Below, in pieces: positions 47,465-57,989 of a stretch of DNA of 64,000 bases (position 1 is the first letter of the stretch; every line of letters begins with the position of its first letter). The DNA is from Arenicola marina (taxonomy: Eukaryota; Annelida; Polychaeta; Arenicolidae). Made by a program: the position numbers and the translations under genes. The stretch lies in contig OZ025255.1 in assembly GCA_964019135.1 (NCBI GenBank), positions 22,917,708-22,981,707 of the forward strand. Direction: 5' to 3'. The notes below the pieces were generated by a model. That model was not told the origin of the DNA, did not search any database, and was given only the letters and a program-made list of their open reading frames with translations.

Positions 47465-47830
47465 GGCTTTCGTTTCTGAAGTCCATACGCTCTTCACCTA
47501 TCCGCTTGCTCACCCCATCCCACTCACCCACCCACCCACCCAGCCACGCCACATGCCGCCACAACCACCACCCCCTTACGCCGCCATCATGCCGTGCCGA
47601 ATATCTGTCCCCACCTGTCACATTATCTCCCCTTATTGGCACCCCATGCATTTCCGACACACATATATATATATTTACTATTACACATATATATTAATTA
47701 AAGTGATACCAAACAGTAACCACAGCCCAACCCCACCCCACCCTTCACCTCTCCATCCATCCATCCATCCATCTAACCACCCCACCCCGCTACCCCACAT
47801 GCTTGCTTATAGCCACCCCCCTCCCCCACC
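47465..47830. other. Intron, C-rich
   Basis: CCACC-rich sequence with ATCC tetramers (47,753-47,775) and short AT runs. Pro/His-rich plus-strand frames are compositional. Confidence 0.5.
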
Positions 47831-47848
47831 CATCCCCCACCCACCCAC

Positions 47849-47939
47849 CCCAGGGCGATCGGTCATCCAGCCTGTCCGGGAACCCGTATCGAACACCAAC
47901 AGCTCCGTCGCCCAGTCGTGAAGGAGCCTCGTGTAATCT
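47849..47939 (-). CDS. Probable exon (A) of unidentified minus-strand gene
   Basis: On the minus strand, acceptor GGCGCTGGCCATCCGTCAG and donor GTGGGTGGG bound 91 bases. Entered in phase 2, they read DYTRLLHDWATELLVFDTGS then RTGWMTDRPG and leave in phase 0, which fits the next exon. A competing frame over the same DNA is open for much longer (48,118-47,790), including MINESGEESDIMADRGR and LNNFLALAIRQRLHE, and could be the true coding frame with other splice sites. The two cannot both be right as written. I favour the first on phase agreement and hydrophobic patterning, with low confidence. Confidence 0.4.
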
Positions 47940-48229
47940 CTGACGGATGGCCAGCGCCAGGAAGTTGTTCAATGGCATTTGACTGGAGGAGCGCCCCCTG
48001 TCGGCCATGATGTCGGACTCCTCGCCGCTCTCATTAATCATCCCGTAAAGTGACCCCCCGCCAATGACCACGCGGTGACCCTGGGGCAGCTGAGTCCCCC
48101 GGGGAGACCAGGCGGTCTTCTAAGCCGGTGAACACAGTGACGCACCGGTCAGCCGCGGACTGGACGTCAGGTTGATCCTTGGTCAAGCAAGGATTCGATG
48201 CCGGGCTTCATATGGACTTGGTCATCCCA

Positions 48230-48640
48230 AGAATCCGATGATTGAGTTGAGACCCTTTGAACTTGGTCATCTAATAAATTCGAGAATTTGATGGACTTGC
48301 TCTTGATGTTTGACAATTTCCAAATTGACTTTCTTTTTATATTTTTTAGTCATTCCATAATGGACTTTTTGTACTTTTTGTAGTCATTTCATAATTGACT
48401 TTTTAATACTTTATTAGTCGTTCCACAATTGACTCATTTACGAATTGACTTCATTTGACTTATTCAGTACAGAATTGACCAGTTTGAAGTAGGAATTGCA
48501 GAATGGACATCCAATTGACTTGGTCATTCCAGAATTGACTGCCTTTGGACTTGGCGAACCCAGCATCCCAAGGAATGCATTGGCTTTCTTTGGACTCGAG
48601 CATTCGAGGCCCCCATGATTCTGTTGACTTCCTATGAACA
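48230..48640. repeat. Degenerate TTGACT-based tandem repeat
   Basis: Loosely repeated blocks of 30-45 bp share GTCATTCCA and AATTGACTT (for example AGTCATTCCATAATGGACTT and GGTCATTCCAGAATTGACT). The copies are old and diverged. Confidence 0.7.
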
Positions 48641-48811
48641 TGGTTATCCCAGGAGCCCGATTATTATATTGTTTTTCTAATGACTTGATCAGTCCGAAAT
48701 TGACACAAAGTCATCAAAGCAAATGTGTTTTTGTAGGTGCCGTAACGTAGCAGGGCACACTGCAGATTCATTGACTAATCAAGACAGTATTACCACAGAC
48801 CCACACATAAG

Positions 48812-49069
48812 GGGGCCGGCGCGATAGCCCAGTGGGCTAGAGCGCTCGCATTGAGTGCTCTGGCCACTTGAGAGCCTAACGGCACGTGAATCGGTGGTTC
48901 AAGCCATGTTGTGGCCAGGTCTGTGTGGTCGAAGGTAAAGATCCTATGTCTTTCTTCGTAAAGAGTAGGGGTTACCCCCAGAGGCATGGCTCCACTCTCC
49001 CTTCCTTCTCCCATTGACGCGATATGACCAAAAGTGGTTAAAGCGTCCCGAATAATCAACCAACCAACC
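48812..49069 (+). mobile_element. tRNA-derived SINE (family A), full-length copy
   Basis: The element begins GGGGCCGGCGCGATAGCCCA, with A-box-like TAGCCCAGTGGGCTAGAG and B-box-like GGTTCAAGCCA about 65 bases apart. A body with TCTGTGTGGTCGAAGG and CTCCACTCTCCCTTCC follows. It ends TTGACGCGATATGACCAAAA, GTGGTTAAAGCG and a CAACCAACCAACC tail. Copies at 59,700-59,970 and 60,943-61,181 share the whole layout. A tRNA head, an unrelated body and a short simple tail define a SINE. It lies in the intron below the exon at 49,235, in antisense orientation to the gene. Confidence 0.85.
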
Positions 49070-49234
49070 CTCACATCAGTAGACCGCTCATTCCCTTACA
49101 AAAATACGACTCGTCAAACCAGTGTTATCACATAATCACGTATATGCATTACACAAATTCCGTGGAACGATTTGTGACAGCATAACCACGGATACCAATA
49201 TAATGAGCACGCGACACATCCCGAGATAACCTAC

Positions 49235-49359
49235 CGCTTTTCTCCGGAAATGCCGCTGAGAGGCGCTGCAGTATGCGCATCTCCTTGGAGAGCTGCTGTA
49301 GGGCGATACAGAGTGACGACAGGCGGCGCTGTCCGTCCTCCGACATGTCAGGGGTCAGT
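49235..49359 (-). CDS. Exon 3 of RGS9BP/RGS7BP-like gene
   Basis: This 125-base exon lies between acceptor CACCCTCTGCTGGCAG and donor GTAGGTTATC on the minus strand. It enters in phase 2 and leaves in phase 1. It reads LTPDMSEDGQRRLSSLCIAL, then QQLSKEMRILQRLSAAFPEKS. The pattern L-x2-L-x(n)-EM-x(n)-L-x-AAFP closely follows the second helical part of RGS9BP, where an acidic-Met-Arg stretch is followed by Ala-Ala-Phe-Pro. That comparison is from memory of the family and is not an alignment run. A weaker donor four bases further on (GTTATC) would leave in phase 2 and match the candidate exon at 47,939. Confidence 0.65.
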
Positions 49360-49534
49360 CTGCCAGCAGAGGGTGCGTATCGTTATCAGGGGGTTGTGGT
49401 AGAAGATCGGGTGCAGTGCGACCGTCATATGACAAGATCATTATGGGGAAGATGGGAACCTTATGCCGGAGTGTTCAACATATAATGTAATGGATGGTAT
49501 TTCTGTTTAGGAACGGAGACCATGGATCAGGGAT

Positions 49535-50583
49535 ATTACCGAGTGGCGCTCCTCGCTATTACCGAGTGGCGCTCCTCGCTATTACCGAGTGGCGCTCCTC
49601 GCTATTACCGAGTGACACTCCTCGCTATTACCGAGTGGCGCTCCTCGCTATTACCGAGTGGCGCTCCTCGCTATTACCGAGTGGCGCTCCTCGCTATTAC
49701 CGAGTGGCGCTCCTCGCTATTACCGAGTGGCGCTCCTCGCTATTACCGAGTGGCGCTCCTCGCTATTACCGAGTGGCGCTCCTCGCTATTACCGAGTGGC
49801 GCTCCTCGCTATTACCGATTGGCGCTCCTCGCTATTACCGAGTGGCGCTCCTCGCTATTACCGAGTGGCGCTCCTCGCTATTACCGAATGGCGCTCCTCG
49901 CTATTACCGAATGGCGCTCCTCGCTATTACTGAGTGACATTCCTCGCTATTACCGAGTGACGCTCCTCGCTATTACCGAGTGGCGCTCCTCGCTATTACC
50001 GAGTGACATTCCTCGCTATTACCGAGTGGCGCTCCTCGCTATTACCGAGTGGCGCTCCTCGCTATTACCGAGTGGCGCTCCTCGCTATTACCGAGTGGCG
50101 CTCCTCGCTATTACCGAATGGGGCTCCTCGCTATTACCGAGTGGCGCTCCTCGCTATTACCGATTGGCGCTCCTCGCTATTACCGAGTGGCGCTCCTCGC
50201 TATTACCGAGTGACATTCCTCGCTATTACCGAGTGACGATCCTCGCTATTACCGAGTGACACTCCTCGCTATTACCGAGTGACGCTCCTCGCTATTACCG
50301 AGTGGCGCTCCTCGCTATTACCGAGTGGCGATCCTCGCTATTACCGAATGGCGCTCCTCGCTATTACCGAGTGGCGCTCCTCGCTATTACCGAGTGACGC
50401 TTCTCGCTATTACCGATTGGCGCTCCTCGCTATTACCGAGTGACGCTCCTCGCTATTACCGAGTGGCGCTCCTCGCTATTACGGAGGGGCGCTCCTGGCT
50501 ATTACCGAGTGACACTCCTCGCTATTACCGAGTGACGCTCCTCGCTATTACCGAGTGGCGCTCCTCGCTATTACCGAGTGATC
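49535..50583. repeat. 23-bp minisatellite, about 46 copies
   Basis: The unit is TATTACCGAGTGGCGCTCCT followed by CGC, highly homogeneous, with variants GAGTGACACTC, GAATGGCGCTC and GATTGGCGCTC. It fills most of the intron between the exons at 50,906 and 49,359. No plus-strand frame of the unit has a stop, so all three plus frames are open; three units (69 bp) encode a 23-residue repeat (YYRVALLAITEWRSSLLP and so on). Confidence 0.95.
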
Positions 50584-50589
50584 TTTATT

Positions 50590-50900
50590 GATATAATGCA
50601 GGGAAAGCATACATCAACTTGGTGTGTATGGTGCATTAATGTATATCATTAAGAATAAATATGCAAGCCGCACTTAACAAAAAATGTAGGCCTCTTATGA
50701 ATATAGAGGATGATATATATTGGAAAAATATTACCAAGTAGCAAGTATCAGTGGATGTACCCGTTTTTCTTTTGTTCCCCTATCACATAATTTGTCTTTA
50801 ATAATATATAGATGCCTGCCAACATCCGAGCAATTGTAACAAAAGGAACATGGACAACTTGGATATATGTATATATATATATGCGAGGCGCATCAAAACC
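50590..50900. other. Intron, AT-rich
   Basis: AT-rich sequence ending in a short AT-dinucleotide stretch at 50,864-50,882. No feature was recognised. Confidence 0.5.
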
Positions 50901-50905
50901 CATAC

Positions 50906-51075
50906 CTGTCGCAATCCCCAGGTAACGACGATCGAGTTTCTCGGCAGATATCCATGCAGCGGCGTCGGCACTTGGTGAGTTTCTCCCGCATCTCGCGTGT
51001 ATCCCTCCGCCCGGCGCCCATGTTCACCACCAGAAACCTCAGACAGGCCAGCTCGCGGTTTAAGTCTGTAATTGT
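50906..51075 (-). CDS. Exon 2 of RGS9BP/RGS7BP-like gene
   Basis: This 170-base exon lies between acceptor TTATGCCCAATTCCAG and donor GTATGGGTTT on the minus strand. It enters in phase 0 and leaves in phase 2. It reads TITDLNRELACLRFLVVNMG, then AGRRDTREMREKLTKCRRRC, then MDICRETRSSLPGDCD, with Arg completed by the next exon. This is one long amphipathic helix pair. The layout (Leu-Asn near the start, Ala-Cys, then Leu-Val, a Gly turn, a Leu/Met-Arg-x-Glu-Leu helix with repeated Lys/Arg) matches the SNARE-like N-terminal helices of RGS9BP and RGS7BP. Those proteins bind R7-family RGS proteins and hold them at membranes. The assignment is by pattern; a syntaxin-type helical bundle is the main alternative. 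Confidence 0.7.
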
Positions 51076-51079
51076 CTGG

Positions 51080-51945
51080 AATTGGGCATAAAAAAAAAAG
51101 ACATAAAAAAGGAGGGAAATTATTTTCAATGAAAGAAACGTGGTTCCCAAATGAGCTAAGATGACTGTTTGGTTATCTTTATGGAGAGTAGCGGTCTGTT
51201 TGTGATTAGAGAAGCCGCCGAGGATGGCTTAGCCAGGTAATTACTCGTTGTGCAAGCGGTGCGTACGTCGCAATGGCGGATCTGCCTACACCGGACGTTG
51301 ATCCCTGGGTAACGGTAATAATGCTCAACGCCAGCGTCACTGTGGTGATGAAGCAGCTCATGCTGGAACAGTATTGCGCATCTATGTTATAATGACGTTT
51401 CACAATACGGAAAGAAAAGTTGTGTATCCGGCCGCCTTTGTGCCTGCAAGGGCTCAACTGGGCCAAGGAACCTCTCGGGACCGTGAGTGGATGAAGGGTG
51501 AATGAATGGCAAGAAACTATAGCAGTACATTTTGTTTGATCATGTTGAGTTTTTTTCTAAGTACGGAAGCTGCATACATTATCGTGCCTTTCCTCGCTAT
51601 ATGCCATCAAACAACAGTAATGTCGATATATCAGTCCCATGGCGGACAAACAAGCTCTCTGACACATTTGATGGTGGCGGCGGCTAGGTTAGAGATCTCA
51701 ACAGATCTTGAGATGGAACCCTGGCTCATACATCTGCAACACGTCAGCCAAACTAATTCCATTGTTACAGGCGTTATGTTGACCAAACTTGTCTTCAACA
51801 TCGTCCAATTTCATTTACTTTATTTTTCTTAATAAAATGAATTTCTTTACGCCAAGGACATCAATGTATCATTGAGCACATCCTTATGACATCATTATTT
51901 TGCTATAAGTTTTTATTCTAATCTATAAATCAAGAGTAGGCTATG
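51080..51945. other. Intron with SINE-B fragment
   Basis: A body-only fragment of SINE family B lies at about 51,410-51,510 on the minus strand (GGTTCCTTGGCCCAGTTGAG). Frames at 51,206-51,466 (minus) and 51,506-51,832 (plus) have no splice support and are not called. Confidence 0.45.
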
Positions 51946-51949
51946 GGGG

Positions 51950-52830
51950 TCTAACATTGTGACAGGTGTAATAAGTGCTATGTGGGTCTAACATTCTAAC
52001 AGGAGTAATAAGTGCTATGTGGGTCTAACATTCTGACAGGTGTAATAAGTGCTATGTGGGTCTAACATTCTGACAGGTGTAATAAGTGCTATGGGGGTCT
52101 AACATTCTGACAGGTGTATCAAGTGCTATGGTGGTCTAACATTCGGACAGGTGTAATAAGTGCTATGGTGGTCTAACATTCGGACAGGTGTAATAAGTGC
52201 TATGGTGGTCTAACATTCGGACAGGTGTAATAAGTGCTATGGGGGACTAACATTCTAACAGGAGTAATAAGTGCTATGGGGGTCTAACATTCTGACAGGT
52301 GTATCAAGTGCTATGGTGGTCTAACATTCTGACAGGTGTAATAAGTGCTATGTGGGTCTAACATTCTGACAGGTGTAATAAGTGCTATGGGGGTCTAACA
52401 TTCTGACAGGTGTATCAAGTGCTATGGTGGTCTAACATTCGGACAGGTGTAATAAGTGCTATGGGGGACTAACATTCTGACAGGTGTAATAAGTGCTATG
52501 GGGGACTAACATTCTGACAGGTGTAATAAGTGCTATGTGGGTCTAACATTCTGACAGGTGTAATAAGTGCTATGGGGGACTAACATTCTGACAGGTGTAA
52601 TAAGTGCTATGTGGGTCTAACATTCGGACAGGTGTAATAAGTGCTATGTGGGTCTAACATTCTGACAGGTGTAATAAGTGCTATGGGGGTCTAACATTCT
52701 GACAGGTGTAATAAGTGCTATGGTGGTCTAACATTCGGACAGGTGTAATAAGTGCTATGGTGGTCTAACATTCGGACAGGTGTAATAAGTGCTATGGTGG
52801 TCTAACATTCGGACAGGTGTAATAAGTGAC
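51950..52830. repeat. 37-bp minisatellite, about 24 copies
   Basis: The unit is CTAACATTCTGACAGGTGTA followed by ATAAGTGCTATGGGGGT. Variants are CTAACAGGAGTAA, TTCGGACAGG and GTATCAAGTG, and GGTGGTC, GTGGGTC or GGGGACT at the end. Same-type variants cluster in runs of two or three, which is typical of local copying. It lies in intron 1 of the RGS9BP-like gene. Confidence 0.95.
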
Positions 52831-52834
52831 ATGT

Positions 52835-53485
52835 TTTAGGTAAGAAAAAAGCACTCGTTGCCCAGAATCCACTGGGCTTCACGTCCTCATGCTTTCTCCT
52901 TATCGCCACCTTAACATGTCAGACTGTAACACCGGGAATCCAAACGCCACATATAACGATTCAACATATCAGAAATACGGCGTCATTAGAGAAGGTCAGT
53001 TTCACTTGAAAGGTCATCTCACGTCACTGACAAAGGCCAGGGGCGGGAGAGATCGGTGCCCCCGGGATGAGGACCTTGCTGTGGGGTACAAGGCTTAGGT
53101 TCTCCGCCCTGCGGGGGACAAACAAGGCGTGTTCTCTCGACTCGCAGCCTTGCCAAGTAGAGCGGCTTCGTCTGACTGGCAGCTCTGCTGGCATAGCCAT
53201 ATGGGCCAGCGTTTGCGCCCTATTGTACGAATGTTTTACCATGTTCTGATGGAATATAATGCATGTCCTTTTATTTCAAAAAGAGTAACGAGTTATCTCT
53301 TGGATATGGTATTGTGATTATTCATGCAGGGTAAGCCTCTCATGTCCGTCATGGGGTCGAGGGTAGAGGTTAGGGGGTTACGCGCGAGGACCACCACGGG
53401 AGTTATTACAAATGCGTCTTTCATATTCATATTTCGTCCCACTAAATCGTTAACATCTGCCACCTCTGTCAACGGCAAATGTTTT
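52835..53485. other. Intron, no recognisable feature
   Basis: Unique sequence. Short frames on both strands show no splice context. Confidence 0.4.
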
Positions 53486-53489
53486 ACAC

Positions 53490-53705
53490 GTTTTCCTTCA
53501 GTTTTCATCAGCCAGCTCTGTCAGTGACAAATGCTTCACACATCTTCTCTCACCCAGTTTTTATCAGCCAACACTGTCCGTGACAAATTTTTCACATAGC
53601 TTCTCTCACAGTTTTCCTCGGCCAACACTGTCAGTGACAAATGTTTCACACAGCTTCTCTCACCCAGTTTATATTGGCCAACCCGTTCGGTGACAAATGC
53701 TACAC
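53490..53705. repeat. About 56-bp tandem repeat, 4 copies
   Basis: Units contain CAGTTTTCATCAGCCAGCTC, then TGTCAGTGACAAATG and TTCACACATCTTCTCTCACC. Copy lengths vary from 52 to 58 bp. A GA-rich stretch (53,720-53,815) follows. Confidence 0.8.
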
Positions 53706-53819
53706 GACGTTGGGAGACGGAAAGGAAGATAGATGGGAGAAGGAGAGGTAGAGCGGGGGAGAGGGAGAGGGAGAGAGGGACAGAGGGAGGGAAGGTGACG
53801 GAGAGGCAGAAGGAAGAGT

Positions 53820-56800
53820 GATGCTTTTGAGAAAGCTTGCGAGACGCGAGTTAATTTCTTGCTTCTGTTACCAAAAAAATCTGTGACTCTTGTCGACATC
53901 TGCCTCGACCGATTACAACGTTGCATCTCCACTGAGGCTGCGCAAGCATGCCAGATTGCCCATCTCTTGCCAGCGGGAATTCTAAAGCGCCGTGCTTCAT
54001 TAACCCCACACGGACGCCTCGGAGACGCATCTTAATGGGTCCGAGATCACTATGAAGCGTCTTCGCTGGGTCATCGTGCGACTCTCCAAAGCCCATCGTT
54101 AACAATTTTTATGCCAAATTGAGGAACCGTAGCCTTTCAATGTCCGAGATTAACGGGCGACGCTATATAATGCTATATAATGCCTTGGCGAGAAGTTGTC
54201 CATGTTTTTTTTTGGCCTCACGACGTGTATATGCCGTTGGTGCTGTGAATTGGGAAACCTACAACCTACTTTCGCTATGTATAAAGATTTGTCCCTTCCC
54301 AATCACTCGTCCTGGATCATATAGGACCTAGTAGTTATCCGCACGGGTGGTGACATCACGGGGGCCCCACATTGCGCAAAAACAGTCTTTAACATTCATT
54401 CAGTCATGTAAACAATGTTTTCTAACACGATATGACAATACTACCTATTGTATATTCATTTCTGCAAGGAACATTTAATGATATAACAACACTTTTTACC
54501 CAAGTGTCAGTCCAGTAAAAGTGGTCTTCATATGTCATCATATAATAACGAGGGATAAACAAGTTCAGTCCCGAAATCACATGGTCGACATGAGCTTTTC
54601 AACCAGGCGTTTCTGTATTTAATAACGTGAACACACCTCGAATCTTAATTCTGGCTCTAGTAAATTCTTGACTTGAGTTGAATTGTTCTGCCGGAGATAT
54701 CCATATCAGATTACCATTCTTGTTGGGAAGTGTCTCTTAACCTTAGCCATAGCACAAACCACTGCCGTAATGTGCATTACCTCATTCCCACTAATTAAAG
54801 ATTATACCTTATTACAGATGCACCGCGTCTATTGGTTCTCATTTGGTTATGGAGTGCCGTGACCATCATAATCGTAATCGTTATTAATAAGGGCAACTCA
54901 ACATAAACCAACCTCCCTGAACCTCGTGGGGGGTCTGCCACAAGGGGGTCTGGCAATCAGGACACATGTAAATGCCCTCCCCCCCCTCCCCCCCCCACGT
55001 CATTGGCACCTCGCACTACCCATTCGTTGGGGATGCGCATAGCATATTAATATTGTAGCTACCTCCTCACGGCGTGACGGCATCATATCTCTCACTACAA
55101 AGATAATGGCAGGCGCAAAAAAAGGGCATGGCCTCATAGCACCGATATATTTATATATATATATATTTATAGATGTATGCGTGTAAGCATACTTAACGAA
55201 TATCAATATAAGGTGTTTGCCATGTTGGTCTCGTTCGTCACACGCGATGCATGTGATAACATATAGAAATGATGAATACCTGCGTATCTTGTGCATACAC
55301 GCGGGCAGCATATATATGTTAGGATATGATATGTGGGGTGAAAAGCGTCAATTGCTGACTGCACCTTGGACATCCATGCAGAAGAGCCATCAGTTGATGG
55401 TTTCCATGGCACCAGTGTACTGTACACCGTTAATCAGACGGCGAGTGGCCCCCCACCCCCCATCGCCCACCCCACTCGACCTCACTCCCACATCCACCCC
55501 AACCCCAATCCCCACAACCCACAGCCACCCGAACCCCCACTTCCACCCCCACTTCCATACTCACCCCACATCGCACAACTCCACCGCAATCCCAATCCCT
55601 CCTCCACTCCCACCCCACCGCAATCCTTCCCCCCCCCCCACTCCAACTCCACCGCAATCCCCCCCCCACCACTCCCACGCAACCGCGATCCCTCCCCCAC
55701 CCACCCCCCCACCCCCCATCCCCTTCCTACGTCCCGTACAACACACACATCCACTACGTCCGGGTCTAAGGTCTTTATTACCACCCCTCAATCCACCACT
55801 CCCAGTGGGGCAGTAAATACAAAGGTTACAAAAACAACATGGGGTATTAAAGGACAAACCAGGGAAACCCGTCCGCTCCGCGTAAACTCCACCCGCCCCC
55901 CCACCCCCGTCCCCATCCCCCTCCCCACCCCACAGGCTACCTACGTCCTGCATATCAAAACTTGTTTAGACAGGCGTCCCATCCCAGACAAGAAGATGTC
56001 GAGCTGCGATATCCACTCCCAATTTGGCCCTGTTTTCACAATACTGCAGCTTTTCCATCTTGTTGCTACGTTTGGCTTCACTGCGGCCTGAACGCCGAGC
56101 ACGACGAGTGAGGATCGAATTAAATGAACTGGCGTTCCTCCAGTCTTGCTGTCCGAGATTTATCGCCCTGTCTCTTCGCATTTTGCCTGTAAAGGGGTGA
56201 GGGGAATACCAACTTTTTTTGGCTGATTGTATGATGAGTGGCAAATCTTACAGCAGGGGGCGCCTAGTTTGTTTCCTTGTCTCCAGGAGACCAAGTCACG
56301 TGATTCGCCCACGCAGTCCCCTCGGCTCCGTGTGTCTGTTCCTTCCCCGTAATATCTCGGGGATCTCCCGCAATTTAAACCTGTCTGTTGGACGACAATT
56401 TGGGTTGTGGTTTTTACAGATTTCTTTCTCTCGTCCACACGGCATCGGACAAAAGTGAGGCGGATGGCCCACCCTCCTTGGCTTTCGGTAAAACCCTTAC
56501 CAACGAACAAGATTCATTTAAACACGGAAGTTTGCTTTTGGCCTTTTCGCCTTCTTCGAACCCTGATTTTAGGGATAGATGAATAGGTTGGCATACGGTA
56601 AAAAATATAAAAGACGTCAGGTCGGCCATCTTGGAAAAGCTCGTCGGAGCCTTTTTCTGATGGAGTCTCACTTAACTCGCATATAAATTCATTGAAAGCT
56701 CGTTTATTATGCATATATACAATTTGCAAATGTCGCCACGAGGTGTCCCTCAAATGCGAAGAAGATTATTATGTCGAGTGACATGTTATAGGTTTCACTC

Positions 56801-57595
56801 TTTCATTGCCTAATATTGGGTTATTCATACAGTTCCCAAAATATGCAATTTGCATGTGAAACAAAGATATTGTCTCGAGGTGGTTCCGCGAGACTTGGGA
56901 TGGCAAATCATAGTCATTACGCTTGACTCGGGATTACTGGGTAAACCCAACGACACCTTGTCTGTCAATGTTACTGTGCGGCCGCCATATTGATTGTGGT
57001 CGGTAAGCCTCGGAGCTGTGGCTATATGTTTTTAGAATAAGGGGTGCAGGTCAACGACGTGGCCTAGACTACCTTTCAATAAATGACGGCCGGTGGGAGG
57101 GGGAGGAGGTGGCACCAATTATTCGCGTTATTTTGCGACAATGCTTACCCCTCCACCCTCTGGGACTGCCGCCTCTCCCGTCCTTCCTAGGCGCCTGTGA
57201 GTCGCTATATATATCTATACCTCCGGGGATGGCAACAGCATTGCTCCCAATCTGGACCACGTGTTCTTCTTAATCTAAATTCGTTGCGAAGCGGGAACCC
57301 AAGATATTTAACATGTTTTCACAAATACATGCATGTTTCTAGACGCAAGGCATAAAAAAAGAAAAATAACACACATTTTTGTGGCTATTCGCAGTTTTTC
57401 TTTCCAGAAGTGCGAGGAACTATCTGGTGGGGATTCTTGAAGCAATTACGGAATAATTTCTCTACCCCTAGAGATGCAGGTTTCGTGTTTGCCTTAGCCA
57501 ACAGGGGCGGCCTTGAGACAGCGCTCGGCGAATACATCATAGCGGGGTGTCCTAGATTGCGTTTTTGGCAACAGCGATGAAAGATGCATGGAGTA
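53820..57595. other. Intron 1 remainder, weak candidates only
   Basis: Mostly unique DNA. C-rich sequence at 55,450-55,740 gives Pro-rich frames. On the minus strand a frame at 56,194-55,966 follows a good acceptor (TTCCCCTCACCCCTTTACAG) and reads GKMRRDRAINLGQQDWRNAS to a stop at 55,966. It might be a terminal exon of another transcript. A minus-strand stretch at 55,419-55,368 (TLVPWKPSTDGSSAWMSK) has splice-like edges. Neither has a partner, so neither is called. Confidence 0.35.
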
Positions 57596-57601
57596 ACCTA
57601 C

Positions 57602-57691
57602 GTTAAGCCGCACGCCAGCTATCAACGACCCAAATGGATTTGCTCGTGCCCCAGACGAGCCAAACTTTCCAAAATCCTGCATGGACGCCAT
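57602..57691 (-). CDS. Exon 1 (start codon) of RGS9BP/RGS7BP-like gene
   Basis: The ATG at 57,691 on the minus strand has a favourable context (ACAAGATGG). Thirty codons, MASMQDFGKFGSSGARANPF then GSLIAGVRLN, run straight into donor GTAGGTTAC and leave in phase 0. This equals the entry phase of the exon at 51,075. An upstream in-frame ATG exists at 57,730, but the 57,691 start has the better context and gives the simplest N-terminus. A Gly/Ser/Ala-rich leader before the first helix is common in this family. The link across a 6.5-kb intron is inferred from order, strand and phase only. Confidence 0.5.
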
Positions 57692-57989
57692 CTTGTCTGA
57701 GCGTGTTCTTATGAGCAAAGCTGTTATCATTCAGCTGGTTGCGTCGTTCATCAATTACAAGATTTGTGTTCGCATTCGCACATAATGTTCTCATCACATC
57801 GCTGCCATGTATAAGTGACCTCATCCCTAGCGACCATTCGTCACTTGATTCTGGCATGGTTCACTAGAGGGAGGCACTGTCAGTTTACTTGACCTTAAAG
57901 TGAGTTCACTTGTCCTAAAAGCACATTAAATTAGATCGATGCAATAAACATGTATCCTCCATGGTATACAGCCTTGTTAATGGAAGGAA

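Noticed and set aside
49494-50591. 245-codon plus-strand frame as a leucine-rich repeat-like protein
   Set aside because: It is a translation of the 23-bp minisatellite; the three plus frames all give the same peptide.
55366-55440. Plus-strand peptide MDIHAEEPSVDG as part of a known gene
   Set aside because: It is a short frame that runs into Pro/Thr-rich repeat without splice sites. The apparent likeness was to a common short motif only.
56388-56671. Overlapping frames on both strands with KMADLTSFIFF
   Set aside because: 'AAGATGGCCGACC'-type sequence is common in animal DNA, both strands are open over the same bases, and no splice partners are visible.
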